In this document: one piece after another, positions 16,733-28,532 of the stretch
Layout of the letters: every line of letters begins with the position of its first letter
Numbering within the stretch: the first letter of the stretch is position 1
NCBI GenBank assembly: GCA_024275115.1
Contig: JAJRZT010000021.1
Span: 1-64,000, forward strand
DNA length: 64,000 bases
Direction: 5' to 3'
Source: Gammaproteobacteria bacterium
GTDB lineage: Bacteria > Pseudomonadota > Gammaproteobacteria > UBA6429 > Thiohalophilaceae
The notes under the pieces: model-generated
The model's database searches: none
The model's input: the letters and a program-made list of their open reading frames with translations, nothing else
Told to the model about the DNA's origin: nothing
Translations under genes and position numbers: made by a program

Positions 16733-17977
16733 TTGGACAAACAAGACGAAACTAAAAAAGAAGCCCCGCCACACAAAGCAAAAAAGCGAAAAAAACCCGG
16801 CTTCTCTTTTTTAAGCTTAAACCTACTTTTATCGGTTGCGATTATTGTCGCAGTCGGTTTTATTAGCTATATCGGCTGGGAAAAAACCAACCGGCAGCAA
16901 TCAATTATTGCAGCGCAACAACAGCAGCTTGAACAAATACGCCAACAGCAAACACAAATCGATAAACAGGTACAGAAGCAACTGCAACAAAATACCCTCA
17001 CTCAAAATCAAGAGCTCAATACCCTAAAGGAAACCATTACTGCCTTTTTAAAGCAGAACCAGCATAGCCGGCGCGACTGGTTAATCGCTGAGGCCGAATA
17101 CCTTATCAAACTTGCTAACCACCGTTTAGTTCTGGTGCGTGATGTTGCCACCAGTATTCATGCATTACGTGCAGCAGACGACCGACTGCGTGAAGTGGGT
17201 AATCCACGCTTTATTCCATTACGTCAGGCGTTGGCTTTTGATATACAACAATTAAATAGTACGCCCAGTATTGATATTGTTGGCCTCTCACTCAAATTAA
17301 ATACCCTACAAAAGCAAATCGAAGCCTTGCCTTTAAAAACACCCGACCCAAAAACTATCGAGAAAAAAAATCAGCAGGAAACACAGTTAAGCCAGGCCGA
17401 TGGCTGGAAAAAAATACCGGTCGCTATCTGGCAAGACCTGCTAAAACTATTTCAGATCCAACGGCATGATGAACGCATTCAACCTTTGCTCTCACCCGAA
17501 CATCGCTTCTTCCTTGTACAAAATTTAAAGTTGCAACTGGAACAAGCTCGCCTGGCCTTACTTAATAACCAGCCTATTATTTATAAAGACCGTATTCAAC
17601 AAGCACAACAATGGATTAAGCGTTATTTTAATAACCAAAATTCACTGTCAGAATCGATTAATAAAAATTTAGCCGAACTGGCACAGGCTAAACTAAATGT
17701 TACTTTACCGGATATTTCTAGCAGCCTGACTAAATTGCAACTGCTTAACTCAAATAATGCTAAACCAGCTAAAATAAAGCCAGGCGTTAAGAAATCTATA
17801 CCGAAAAATAACATCCAGAAAAAGAAACCAGTAAAGCACAAGCCGCAGAAAAAAGAATCCGCAAATAAAAAACCCACTGAAAAGAATAAACCATCAGTCG
17901 GTAAACCTGAAAAAGCAGACAAGACAACACCACCCATTAAGCCAGCACCTAAAGAAAATAACGGCGCTACTATTTAA
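16733..17977 (+). CDS. hemX: HemX-like inner-membrane protein
   Basis: A 414-residue bitopic membrane protein: a Lys-rich cytoplasmic start, one membrane helix at about residues 25-47, then a Gln-rich coiled coil (IIAAQQQQLEQIRQQQTQ) and an all-helical periplasmic domain containing EAEYLIKLANHRL. The C-terminal 70 residues are a Lys/Pro-rich low-complexity tail, longer than usual. HemX is annotated as a uroporphyrinogen-III methylase, but this family has no such domain; its true role is unknown. The start is a TTG at 16733, 13 bp after hemD. Confidence 0.85.
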   Translation: MDKQDETKKEAPPHKAKKRKKPGFSFLSLNLLLSVAIIVAVGFISYIGWEKTNRQQSIIAAQQQQLEQIRQQQTQIDKQVQKQLQQNTLTQNQELNTLKETITAFLKQNQHSRRDWLIAEAEYLIKLANHRLVLVRDVATSIHALRAADDRLREVGNPRFIPLRQALAFDIQQLNSTPSIDIVGLSLKLNTLQKQIEALPLKTPDPKTIEKKNQQETQLSQADGWKKIPVAIWQDLLKLFQIQRHDERIQPLLSPEHRFFLVQNLKLQLEQARLALLNNQPIIYKDRIQQAQQWIKRYFNNQNSLSESINKNLAELAQAKLNVTLPDISSSLTKLQLLNSNNAKPAKIKPGVKKSIPKNNIQKKKPVKHKPQKKESANKKPTEKNKPSVGKPEKADKTTPPIKPAPKENNGATI

Positions 17978-17979
17978 TT

Positions 17980-19200
17980 ATGAAAACACTTTTTACTTTT
18001 TTAATTATTCTTATTCTTGCCGCCATACTGGGTATTATTGCCTACCAGGATAATGGCTATGTTTTAATTGGCCGCGGCCACACCACGGTTGAAATGTCAC
18101 TGGCACTGTTTATTGTTTTACAAATCAGTTTATATTTATTAATTGCCTTTATTTTACGCAGCATAAAACAAACATGGTCCTTACCGGATGTCATTAAACA
18201 ACATCGCCGCCGCTCAAAAAAAGTAAAAGCGCATAAAACATCCAGACAGGGGCTAATCGCTCTGGCGCAGGGGCAATGGAAAAAAGCTGAAAAAGCCTTA
18301 ATCAAAAATATTGATAACACAGAAACACCGCTACTGAATTATTTATCAGCGGCTCGCGCAGCACAAAAATTAAATGAACCCGAACGCCGAGACCATTATC
18401 TTTCAATGGCGCATAAAAGCATGCCCGATGCAGATTTTGCGGTGGAACTGACTCAGGCAGAATTGCAGTTAGCCCACGGGCAACTCGAACAGTCGCTCGC
18501 CACACTGGTGCATTTACGATCCATTTCGCCTAAACACAGCCATGTATTGAATCTGCTGGCACAACTCTACGAAAAATTAAATAGCTGGCAGGAATTAAAA
18601 GATTTATTAACTGATCTTAAAAAGTATAAAGTGGTTAGTCAGACAGAGCTGTATCGTCTGCAAAAAATTGTTTTTCAGGAATTATTAAAAAAGGCAGCCG
18701 AGGTCGCAAAAATAAATAACAACCCTGAGCATTTTATTTCAACATGGCAATCCTTGCCAAAAGAACTTAAAAATGATGCCGATCTTATTTTAGATTACAG
18801 CCAGCAACTTATTCAGTTAAAGCAAGATGATATTGCCGAACCATTGCTACGAACGGCAATAAAACATCAATGGCTAACAGCCTTTGTCTACTTGTATGGC
18901 CTTGCAAAAGCAACCCAGAGCCAACAGCAACTCGACTTTGCTGAAAGCCTTACCAAACAGCACGGACAAAATCCGGTACTGTTACTAACGCTGGGGCGCT
19001 TATGTTTAACACAGAAATTATGGGGTAAAGCACAAGCCTACTTTGAAGCTAGCCTTGGCATTACCCCTATGCCAGAAACCTATAAAGATCTGGGAACGCT
19101 AATGGAGCAACTTGGTGAGTTTGAAAAAGCGAGTGATTATTTCAAGCAAGGCTTGCTGCTGTCTGAACGCTGTTTTTCTTATCAGAACTTGCCTGTATAA
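17980..19200 (+). CDS. hemY: HemY-like TPR membrane protein
   Basis: A 406-residue inner-membrane protein of the proteobacterial HemY family, unrelated to the HemY protoporphyrinogen oxidase of Bacillus. Two membrane helices (residues 3-22 and 39-60) precede about 330 residues of TPR-like helices, including GQWKKAEKALIKN and AQAYFEASLGITPMPETY. It starts 2 bp after the hemX stop, so the two are coupled. It is thought to help haem synthesis by assembling enzymes at the membrane; direct function is not established. Confidence 0.88.
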   Translation: MKTLFTFLIILILAAILGIIAYQDNGYVLIGRGHTTVEMSLALFIVLQISLYLLIAFILRSIKQTWSLPDVIKQHRRRSKKVKAHKTSRQGLIALAQGQWKKAEKALIKNIDNTETPLLNYLSAARAAQKLNEPERRDHYLSMAHKSMPDADFAVELTQAELQLAHGQLEQSLATLVHLRSISPKHSHVLNLLAQLYEKLNSWQELKDLLTDLKKYKVVSQTELYRLQKIVFQELLKKAAEVAKINNNPEHFISTWQSLPKELKNDADLILDYSQQLIQLKQDDIAEPLLRTAIKHQWLTAFVYLYGLAKATQSQQQLDFAESLTKQHGQNPVLLLTLGRLCLTQKLWGKAQAYFEASLGITPMPETYKDLGTLMEQLGEFEKASDYFKQGLLLSERCFSYQNLPV

Positions 19201-19214
19201 AAACTTTTCGTAAT

Positions 19215-20957
19215 CTAATTGCATTCCCGAAAAGCAAGCTGCTGACAAGTCTGACAAATATCCCGATCTAAAATATGATAAATCGCACTGATTGCTTCTT
19301 TTTTCGAGTCAAAGAAATGATGGTTTCCAATATGGCTAATAAAACACGTTCTTGCTGCAAACTCATAAACTTCCCCATTTAAATCACAGAAGTATAAACC
19401 ACCACCGAGTTTCTTTAATCGTCGATGCTCCTGTACCAGCATTTCAGCACCGCTTAAATCAAGAAAGTTCATCCTTGATCCTATAATAAGAATCGTATAA
19501 ATCCGTTCATTTTCAGAAATTTTGTGAATTCTATTTTGAATATGATTGAGTGAACCAAAATAAACCGACATGTCCACACGAATAATTTTTAGTTGCGGAC
19601 ACTGTTTAACCGGCTTCTTCTGGATATTCACCAACGTACGTTTGTTTTCGACTTCGTCAAAATCAATGCCAAGTGTTGGAATATTTGGAGTTGATGTTTT
19701 TGCCAAAAATAAAACCAACGATAGCAGTACACCCATATAAATCGCAAATTCCAGATCAAGGAACAGGGTTGCAAGGAAGGTGGTAATTAAAATTGAAGAC
19801 TCAGACTTGCTGTTTTTTAGAATTAACCGAATATGTTTAAATTCAATTAAGTTATAAGCAACAATTAAAATAACTCCCCCCATTGCGGCAACCGGCAAAT
19901 AGGCAGTTAAAGGTGCGATAAGCACAACAATCAGCATCAACATAACCGCAGCAAAAATAGCCGACATAGGCGTTTTTGCGCCCGCCGTATAGTTAATACC
20001 AGAACGGGTAAACGAGCCTGAACCCGCGTAGCTGGAGAAAAAACTGCCCACAATATTGGATAGCCCCTGACCCACAAATTCCTGGTTGGAATCGATACGC
20101 TGATTTGATTTTGCCGCCACCGCGCGGCTAATGGACACCGCTTCAATTAAACCCAGCAAAGCAACAGCAAAAGCCCCCGGAGCAAGCTGCTTGATTGTTG
20201 CGAAAGAAAAGTCAGGCATTGACAGTGGCGGAAGATGCGCCGGAATCTCACCCACCAACATAATACCCGTTTCCTGCGTATTAAACATCAGTGCTAAAAA
20301 GCTACCCGCAACCAGCGCAATTAAAAGATTGGGCAAGCGCGGTAAATAACGTTTCATCATTAACGCAACAATAAGTGTAGCCGTCGCAATAAAAAAAACA
20401 TACTCATTGATGCTGCCCAATTGCGAGAAAACATCACCCCAGGTATGAATAAACGACTCGCCACGCGGCACTTCAACACCCAGCACATGCTTAATCTGGC
20501 TGGTCACAATTAAAAGTGCCGCACCTGCAGTAAAACCAATAATGACGGTATGCGAAACAAAATTAACCAGGCTCCCCAGACGTGCAAGGCCAAAACCCAG
20601 TTGATACACACCGGCCAAAAAAGTAACCGTCAGCACCAGCGAAATAAATTCAGGTGAGCCGGGTTCAGCATGCTGACTAACCGTCGTAAACAATACAATG
20701 GAAATAGCCGTGGTGGGACCAGAAATCAAATGCCGTGATGAACCAAACAAGGCAGCAACAATCGGTGTAATCATCGCCGTGTATAAACCATATTCCGGGG
20801 GCAAACCCGCAATGGCAGCAAACGCCACACCCTGTGGCAACACGATAACCGCACCGGTAAAACCGGCAATTAAATCGGCTTTTATCGTGTCTTTAGTGAC
20901 TAAGCGGAACCAGCTTAAAAAGGGAAAAAACCTTGCCAGCAACATGCTATACCTCAT
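19215..20957 (-). CDS. SulP-family anion transporter with STAS domain
   Basis: A 580-residue inner-membrane permease. Residues 10-430 hold the multi-helix SulP transport domain, with the signature VLPQGVAFAAIAGLPPEYGLYTA near residue 40. Residues 455-560 hold the cytoplasmic STAS domain (LIIGSRMNFLDLSGAEML). The tail carries a cysteine motif CQTCQQLAFREC. Family members carry sulfate, bicarbonate or dicarboxylates. In a sulfur oxidiser sulfate or bicarbonate is plausible, but the substrate cannot be read here. It is transcribed divergently from a LysR regulator over 228 bp. Confidence 0.9.
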   Translation of the reverse strand: MRYSMLLARFFPFLSWFRLVTKDTIKADLIAGFTGAVIVLPQGVAFAAIAGLPPEYGLYTAMITPIVAALFGSSRHLISGPTTAISIVLFTTVSQHAEPGSPEFISLVLTVTFLAGVYQLGFGLARLGSLVNFVSHTVIIGFTAGAALLIVTSQIKHVLGVEVPRGESFIHTWGDVFSQLGSINEYVFFIATATLIVALMMKRYLPRLPNLLIALVAGSFLALMFNTQETGIMLVGEIPAHLPPLSMPDFSFATIKQLAPGAFAVALLGLIEAVSISRAVAAKSNQRIDSNQEFVGQGLSNIVGSFFSSYAGSGSFTRSGINYTAGAKTPMSAIFAAVMLMLIVVLIAPLTAYLPVAAMGGVILIVAYNLIEFKHIRLILKNSKSESSILITTFLATLFLDLEFAIYMGVLLSLVLFLAKTSTPNIPTLGIDFDEVENKRTLVNIQKKPVKQCPQLKIIRVDMSVYFGSLNHIQNRIHKISENERIYTILIIGSRMNFLDLSGAEMLVQEHRRLKKLGGGLYFCDLNGEVYEFAARTCFISHIGNHHFFDSKKEAISAIYHILDRDICQTCQQLAFRECN

Positions 20958-21185
20958 GCGTTAATTTAAAAATAGCAGCAATAGAAAACCATTCACTCCA
21001 ACCGCAGCAAAATAGACACAAGATAATTCCTAATAAGAATATCTATAACATCTAATACATACTAGAATAAATAGCAGAAAAATATCGAATATTTCATAAG
21101 GCTAATGAAACAGGGATAATATCGTGTACATTATACACTTTTCCACTTGACTGACAATTGAATATCATTACACTAACATTCCTTT

Positions 21186-22088
21186 ATGGAATATAAAAAA
21201 CTACCGGATCTCTCTGGCCTGGCAGCGCTTCGTGCCGTTGTTGAGCATGGAGGTGTCTCTAGTGCCGCCGCCATTTTATCTATTGGTCAACCTGCCGTTA
21301 CCAAACGCTTGCGTGCGCTCGATGCCTGTTATGGTGCCACCTTGATGGAGCGCGTTGCAGGACGCCTGCGATTAACCACACCCGGTGAAAAAGTCTATAC
21401 CTTCGCGGTGCAAACTCTGGATCGCAATACCCTGCTCACAGAAGATTTGCAAAGCCTGGCGGACGGCACAAATTTACTCCGTCTGGAAGCAACCTATTCC
21501 ATTGGTGACCATTTTTTACCAAAGCTGCTGGTACAATTCAGCGAGCGCCTACCGCAGTACAAAATCAACAACCGACTTGGCTACTCAAAGGGCATCCAGA
21601 CCCGTCTGGTAACCGGCCTTGCCGATTTAGCCATTATGGAAAACGCACCCGACCATCCTGATATATTAGTACAAAAATGGCTCGAAGATGAATTATGGCT
21701 CACCGTTGGCCCACGCCACCCATTAGCGCACGCCAATATAAAAACCATCGAAATACAGCAACTCGAACAATTTAGCTATGTGCTGCGCGAACGTCAGGCG
21801 GCAGTGCGTAAAACCACCGATGAGGCATTGCAAAATATCGGCATTACCAATCTCAACATTAAAATGGAAGTGGGCTCGACGGATGCCATCGTTGAAATAT
21901 TACTCCGCGGAAGCCATGCCAGTTTTTTACCCCGTTTTATCGTTGAAAAATATGTTGCCAAAGCCGAGCTTTTCCACATTCGGGTAAACAATCTCAATAT
22001 CAAACGCACCCTGTGGATAGCACGTAACCGTGCCAGCCTGGATCACCATGTTGCTGAAAGCTTTATTCGCTTATTACGGGAATACTAG
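21186..22088 (+). CDS. LysR-family transcriptional regulator
   Basis: A 300-residue regulator. The winged helix-turn-helix is at residues 10-70 (ALRAVVEHGGVSSAAAILSI, QPAVTKRLRALD). The LysR substrate-binding domain follows (LEATYSIGDHFLPKLLVQF), similar to the CysL/CbbR branch that senses sulfur or carbon metabolites. Its divergent position beside the SulP gene suggests it controls that transporter. The intergenic region is AT-rich, with several LysR-like T-N11-A pairs, none decisive. The inducer is unknown. Confidence 0.9.
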   Translation: MEYKKLPDLSGLAALRAVVEHGGVSSAAAILSIGQPAVTKRLRALDACYGATLMERVAGRLRLTTPGEKVYTFAVQTLDRNTLLTEDLQSLADGTNLLRLEATYSIGDHFLPKLLVQFSERLPQYKINNRLGYSKGIQTRLVTGLADLAIMENAPDHPDILVQKWLEDELWLTVGPRHPLAHANIKTIEIQQLEQFSYVLRERQAAVRKTTDEALQNIGITNLNIKMEVGSTDAIVEILLRGSHASFLPRFIVEKYVAKAELFHIRVNNLNIKRTLWIARNRASLDHHVAESFIRLLREY

Positions 22089-22208
22089 CTAAAATTAGGC
22101 GGCATACTTGTCCATCGCCATAAAACACACTAAACACTGGCCTTTTGATACAGAAAAGCTTTACAATTCAAGCACGTATCTTCCTGGTATCCCTGGCAAA
22201 ATAATTGA

Positions 22209-23906
22209 ATGTATTTACAAAAAACACAACGCCTCATCACCATTAGCTGGGTTTTAATGCGCCACGGTCTGGATGATTTAATCCTTGCCACCCACCTTTT
22301 CCGACCACTGCGTTTTTTACGGTGGATGCTACCCTGGCTCTGGCTGCAACGCCCTGAAGCTACGCGTGGCTTGCGCATCCGCCGCGCACTGGAAGACTTA
22401 GGCCCCATTTTTGTTAAGTTCGGGCAAATATTATCAACGCGCAAGGATCTGCTACCTGAAGACATTGCAGTTGAACTGGCCAAACTACAAGATCAGGTGC
22501 CACCCTTCGCTGATAGTATTGCGCTGGCTATTTTAAAAAAAACCTATCAGCGATCACCGAATGACGTTTTTGCAGAATTCAGCCCCACCCCTTTTGCCTC
22601 GGCTTCCATTGCGCAAGTCCATGCTGCAAAACTCCACAGTGGTGAAGATGTGGTGGTTAAAATTTTACGCCCCGATATTATGCCGCTCATTAAACGTGAT
22701 GTGGCCATTCTTTACAGTATTGCCAGAAAAGTAGAACGCTACTGGTCACTCGGTAAAAAGTTACGCCCGATTGAAATTGTGGCTGAATATGAAAAAACCA
22801 TACTCAACGAGCTTAACTTAATGCGTGAAGCCGCCAACGCAACCCAGTTAAGAAGTAACTTTAAAGATTCCAGCCTGCTATACATTCCTGAAATACACTG
22901 GGACTATACTCGCCAGAACGTAATGGTGATGGAGCGTATCCATGGTATTCCTGTTTCGCATACCGACACACTAAAACAACATGATATTGACTTTAAGCAA
23001 CTCGCTGAACACGGTGTCGAAATTTTCTTTACCCAGGTTTTTCGTGACAGTTTCTTTCACGCCGATATGCACCCGGGGAATATTTTTGTTGCCAAAGAAA
23101 ATAAACCCAGCAAAGATCAGCAAACACCTGCACAAATTAAAGGCCAGTATATTGCGGTTGATTTTGGCATTATGGGAACCCTCACCAAAAATGACCAACG
23201 CTATCTGGCCGAAAACTTTTTAGCTTTTTTCAATCACGATTATCGACGCGTTGCAGAATTGCATATTAACTCCGGCTGGGTCGGGCATGATACACACATT
23301 GAAGAATTTGAAGCCGCTATTCGTACGGTGTGTGAACCTATTTTTAATAAGCCATTAAAAGAAATATCGTTTGCACAGGTTTTGCTTGGCTTGTTTAATA
23401 CCGCACGTGAATTCGATATTACCGTGCAGCCTCAGCTTATCCTGTTACAAAAAACTTTGTTAAATATAGAAGGCCTGGGGCGGCAACTTTATCCTGATCT
23501 GGATCTTTGGCAAACTGCCAAACCTTTTCTTGAAAAATGGATGCACACCCAAATTGGCCCCAAAGCTATCTTTAAGCAATTTAAAGATAATTTCCCGCTG
23601 TGGTTGGAACAAATGCCACAACTACCCGCTTTAGTGCACGACGTATTAAAGCAGGCAAAAGAAGGCAAGCTCACCACGCAACTTTCAGCGCAACAGATGA
23701 AAGAAATAAAAGAAACTATACAAAAAAATAATCAACGTACTTTTATTGCGATTGTTGGTAGCAGCTTAATTATTGGTGCCAGCGTTATTTTCGCATTAGA
23801 TGGTTACGGTAAACTTATGATTGAAGATATCCCTCTTGCAACATGGTTGTTGGGCGCGCTGGGTATTATTATGTTAATTAATGTCTGGCCTGGTTCAAGT
23901 GACTAA
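22209..23906 (+). CDS. ubiB: UbiB, atypical kinase/ATPase for ubiquinone synthesis
   Basis: A 565-residue ABC1/ADCK-family protein required for ubiquinone synthesis, anchored by C-terminal membrane helices (TFIAIVGSSLIIGASVIFAL and TWLLGALGIIMLINV). Family hallmarks are present: the KxGQ motif in FVKFGQILSTRKDLLP, the Ala-rich loop FASASIAQVHAA in place of a P-loop, and HADMHPGNIF and AVDFGIMG of the active site. The next gene overlaps its end by 26 bp. Confidence 0.95.
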   Translation: MYLQKTQRLITISWVLMRHGLDDLILATHLFRPLRFLRWMLPWLWLQRPEATRGLRIRRALEDLGPIFVKFGQILSTRKDLLPEDIAVELAKLQDQVPPFADSIALAILKKTYQRSPNDVFAEFSPTPFASASIAQVHAAKLHSGEDVVVKILRPDIMPLIKRDVAILYSIARKVERYWSLGKKLRPIEIVAEYEKTILNELNLMREAANATQLRSNFKDSSLLYIPEIHWDYTRQNVMVMERIHGIPVSHTDTLKQHDIDFKQLAEHGVEIFFTQVFRDSFFHADMHPGNIFVAKENKPSKDQQTPAQIKGQYIAVDFGIMGTLTKNDQRYLAENFLAFFNHDYRRVAELHINSGWVGHDTHIEEFEAAIRTVCEPIFNKPLKEISFAQVLLGLFNTAREFDITVQPQLILLQKTLLNIEGLGRQLYPDLDLWQTAKPFLEKWMHTQIGPKAIFKQFKDNFPLWLEQMPQLPALVHDVLKQAKEGKLTTQLSAQQMKEIKETIQKNNQRTFIAIVGSSLIIGASVIFALDGYGKLMIEDIPLATWLLGALGIIMLINVWPGSSD

Positions 23907-24159
23907 CAAGTCTGCATGGTATGTCTATATTTTAAAGTGTGCCGACAACAGTTTATACACCGGCATAACAACGGATGTTGAACGCCGAATCAACGAACAC
24001 AATCACAATAATAAACTGGCCGCAAAATACACCCGTGTGCGTCGACCTGTAAAAGTCGTTTATCAGGAAAAATTGAACTCTCGCTCGCTTGCAACTAAAC
24101 GTGAAGTGGAGATTAAAAAATTAAAGCGCGGCAACAAAGAAGAGCTCTTTAGTGGATAG
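23881..24159 (+). CDS. GIY-YIG nuclease family protein
   Basis: A 92-residue stand-alone GIY-YIG domain of the YhbQ/UPF0213 type. The catalytic pattern is seen as WYVYILKCADNSLYTGIT (the GIY-YIG strands), Arg in TDVERRINEH and a Glu near the C-terminal part (KREVEIKKLKRG). Such proteins are proposed to process nucleic acids; the in vivo substrate is unknown. The start lies inside ubiB, so translation is probably coupled. Confidence 0.85.
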   Translation: MSGLVQVTNKSAWYVYILKCADNSLYTGITTDVERRINEHNHNNKLAAKYTRVRRPVKVVYQEKLNSRSLATKREVEIKKLKRGNKEELFSG

Positions 24160-24162
24160 CAA

Positions 24163-24292
24163 TTAGCCGTCCAGAGTAAAAAAGAAAGTTGCACCTTTAT
24201 TAACAGCGGCTTCTGCCCAGATACGGCCATGATGGCGATGAATAAATACGCTGTACCGAGCCCAATACCGGTTCCTTTAAAATATCCCCCAT
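24163..24292 (-). pseudogene. Relic of a sensor histidine kinase C-terminus
   Basis: Reading the minus strand gives the end of a HATPase domain: GYFKGTGIGLG in one frame, then in another frame IHRHHGRIWAEAAVNKGA and FFFTLDG, ending at TAA 24163-24165. In intact phytochrome-like kinases these join as GTGIGLA-x-HRHHGRIWAE. Only about 40 codons and one frameshift remain, so this is a fossil with no function expected. Confidence 0.65.
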
Positions 24293-24392
24293 AAATAAAT
24301 GAACAATTTACCTTGCATTATAGTATTAGCTTACAATTATCCTGTCTCGGGGAACATAAATGCCCAACCAAACTCCTTGTAAACGGCCTGAT

Positions 24393-25882
<1,490 letters not shown>

Positions 25883-26078
25883 GGCTTCAATTATGCAAAG
25901 TTCATTTGTACTTTGATATTTTTACCTATCAGGTGCTTTAGCAAAGCGGCGTTAATCAGATGATGTATTTTCACGGTCGGCAGGTTTACTTCCACCATTA
26001 TTGCTATGAATTTTTTTAACATAATTAAAGCCTGTTATATTAACTTAAAAGCGGGTTAGCGCTTAGAAATTGGGTTGC

Positions 26079-28439
26079 TTATTCTGCCGAGTTCTCTATT
26101 GACTCATTCGGGTCATAGGTCGGGCGAATATCGGCAAGATCAGACTCATCCACCGCCTCGACATATTTACATTCTTTTTGTGGGCAGGTTTTCTCATGGC
26201 CGCGGCGCTTGGTAATTTTAAGCGTTAGCATTGGCCATGCACAGTCCGGGCAAGCCTGTTTAAGCGGTTCATTCCATACAGCATACTTGCACTTGGGGTA
26301 ATCGGCGCAGGAATAAAATATTTTTCCATTACGTGATTTACGCATTAACATATTGTGCTGGTGACACTCCGGGCATTTAACCCCCATATCTTTTGGTTTT
26401 TCCAGTGGTTCAATATGCTTGCAATCCGGATAACTGCTGCAACCAATAAATTTGCCATAGCGACCCGAGCGAATGATTAAATCCGAACCACAGTCCGGGC
26501 ACTTACGGTCTTCAATTACTTCTGGTTCAGCGTCGGCATCTTCATTGACGTTGCGTGTATAGTCACATTCTGGATAGTTATTGCAACCAATAAAGCGACC
26601 CCGCCGACCTAAGCGAATTGCCATGTCGCCACCACACTTGGGGCATTTTTCTTCGAGTGCTTCGTGAGTGACATCTTTCCTGTCGACATTTTTATCTTTA
26701 TCAAGGACTAGCTCTTTAAACGGTTTCCAGAATTTTTTCATTATCGGAACCCATTCTTTCTCACCACGCGAGATGGCATCGAGGTCATCTTCCAGTTTGG
26801 CGGTAAAATCATAATCAACGTACTGAGTGAAATGCTCAGTTAAAAACTTAACAACAATGCGGCCCACATCGGTTGGAATAAAACGGCGCTTATCCATGAT
26901 GACATATTCACGCGCCTGCAAGGTTGAAATGATCGATGCATAGGTTGAAGGCCGGCCAATACCGTGCTCCTCCAGTGACTTAACCAGCGAGGCTTCTGCG
27001 TAGCGCGGAGGCGGTTCAGTAAAATGCTGCTCGGGTAACAATTTAACAAGATTAACCACATCACCCTCTTCTAACGGTGGCAGTAAGCGATCTTTATCGT
27101 CAGCGGGTTTAGCATCATCCACGCTTTCCTGATACACCGACATAAAACCGGGGTCAACCAACTGCGAACCATTGGCGCGAAATATTGCACCGGCTTTTTT
27201 CACATCCGTTTCACTGCCGGTGTGCAAGTCCATCGCAACGGTATCGAGTGTTGCATGAATCATCTGGCAGGCAACCGTCCGCTTCCAGATTAATGCGTAT
27301 AAACGGTATTGATCTTTGGTTAAATGTTTTTTAATCGCATCCGGTTCATAAAAAACAGAAGTCGGACGAACAGCCTCGTGCGCTTCCTGTGCATTCTTTG
27401 CCTTGGTTTTATAAGTACGCGGCTCTTTTGGTAAATTATGTTCACCAAACTTTTGTAAAATAAATTTACGAATATCTTCTAACGCTTCATTCGCCAGGTT
27501 CACTGAGTCAGTACGCATATAGGTAATTAAACCAACCGTTTCACCACCAAGGTCGATACCTTCATAAAGCTGCTGTGCAATGCTCATGGTTTTCTTTGCA
27601 GTAAAGCCTAGCTTGCGCGAGCCTTCCTGTTGCAAGGTGGATGTAATAAAAGGGGAACTGGGGTTACGTTTACGTTTTTTCTTATCAACTTTAGCAACAA
27701 TCAGTTTACCTTTTGCTGCTTTGTTAATAATATCCTGTGCATTATTGGCTTTTTCTTCACTGTTAATGGTGAATTGTGATATTTTTTCACCCTCTAAAAA
27801 AGTCAGCTTACCATTAAATTCCTGCTTGTCACTTTCGACTGTCGTGTCCAGCGACCAGTATTCTTTCGGCTCAAATTTTTCAATCGCCAGTTCACGTTCA
27901 ACAATTAATCGTAATGCCGGACTTTGTACCCGACCTGCCGATAAACCCCGGCGAATTTTTTTCCATAGCAGTGGCGATAAATTAAAGCCAACTAAATAAT
28001 CAAGTGCACGTCGGGCAAGTTGTGCATCGATCATGTCATTTGAAAGTTCTCGCGGGTTGGCAACCGCCTCATTGACTGCGGTTTTGGTTACTTCATTAAA
28101 AGCAATCCGACCCACGATTTTGTTTTTTAGCAGACCCTGATCTTTTAACAGTTCATATAAATGCCATGAAATGGCTTCGCCCTCGCGGTCCGGATCTGTT
28201 GCGAGGTAAAGATTATCGGCTTTCTTTAAGGCTTTTTTTATTGCATCAACATGCTTCTGATTTTTTTCGAGGATCTGATACTTCATCGCAAAATCATTGG
28301 CCGGATCCACCGCACCTTCTTTTGGTAATAAATCACGCACGTGACCATACGAAGCTAAAACTTCAAAGCCCTTACCAAGGTATTTTTTGATTGTTTTTGC
28401 TTTTGCGGGAGATTCTACAATGACTAAGCTTTTTGCCAT
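26079..28439 (-). CDS. topA: DNA topoisomerase I
   Basis: A 786-residue type IA topoisomerase that relaxes negative supercoils. The Toprim domain (SLVIVESPAKAKTIKKYLG, TDPDREGEA) is N-terminal. The catalytic tyrosine is Tyr307 in GLITYMRTDS. The C-terminus has four Cys4 zinc-finger units from about residue 600, starting CPKCGG, CPDCGS, CPECHQ and CPDCAW, so it is the zinc-finger-rich gammaproteobacterial form. It is the downstream gene of the smg-dprA block. Confidence 0.98.
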   Translation of the reverse strand: MAKSLVIVESPAKAKTIKKYLGKGFEVLASYGHVRDLLPKEGAVDPANDFAMKYQILEKNQKHVDAIKKALKKADNLYLATDPDREGEAISWHLYELLKDQGLLKNKIVGRIAFNEVTKTAVNEAVANPRELSNDMIDAQLARRALDYLVGFNLSPLLWKKIRRGLSAGRVQSPALRLIVERELAIEKFEPKEYWSLDTTVESDKQEFNGKLTFLEGEKISQFTINSEEKANNAQDIINKAAKGKLIVAKVDKKKRKRNPSSPFITSTLQQEGSRKLGFTAKKTMSIAQQLYEGIDLGGETVGLITYMRTDSVNLANEALEDIRKFILQKFGEHNLPKEPRTYKTKAKNAQEAHEAVRPTSVFYEPDAIKKHLTKDQYRLYALIWKRTVACQMIHATLDTVAMDLHTGSETDVKKAGAIFRANGSQLVDPGFMSVYQESVDDAKPADDKDRLLPPLEEGDVVNLVKLLPEQHFTEPPPRYAEASLVKSLEEHGIGRPSTYASIISTLQAREYVIMDKRRFIPTDVGRIVVKFLTEHFTQYVDYDFTAKLEDDLDAISRGEKEWVPIMKKFWKPFKELVLDKDKNVDRKDVTHEALEEKCPKCGGDMAIRLGRRGRFIGCNNYPECDYTRNVNEDADAEPEVIEDRKCPDCGSDLIIRSGRYGKFIGCSSYPDCKHIEPLEKPKDMGVKCPECHQHNMLMRKSRNGKIFYSCADYPKCKYAVWNEPLKQACPDCAWPMLTLKITKRRGHEKTCPQKECKYVEAVDESDLADIRPTYDPNESIENSAE

Positions 28440-28532
28440 TCGTTTTTTAACTCACTGTGGTTAAACAGACCTGTTCTTTTTTATATTAATTACTATGGTT
28501 TTTAATCTATTTGATTTTTAACGGTATAGAAA

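Noticed and set aside
27580-27999. 139-codon open frame on the + strand inside topA
   Set aside because: It is antisense to well-conserved topA and its translation shows no family-like features.
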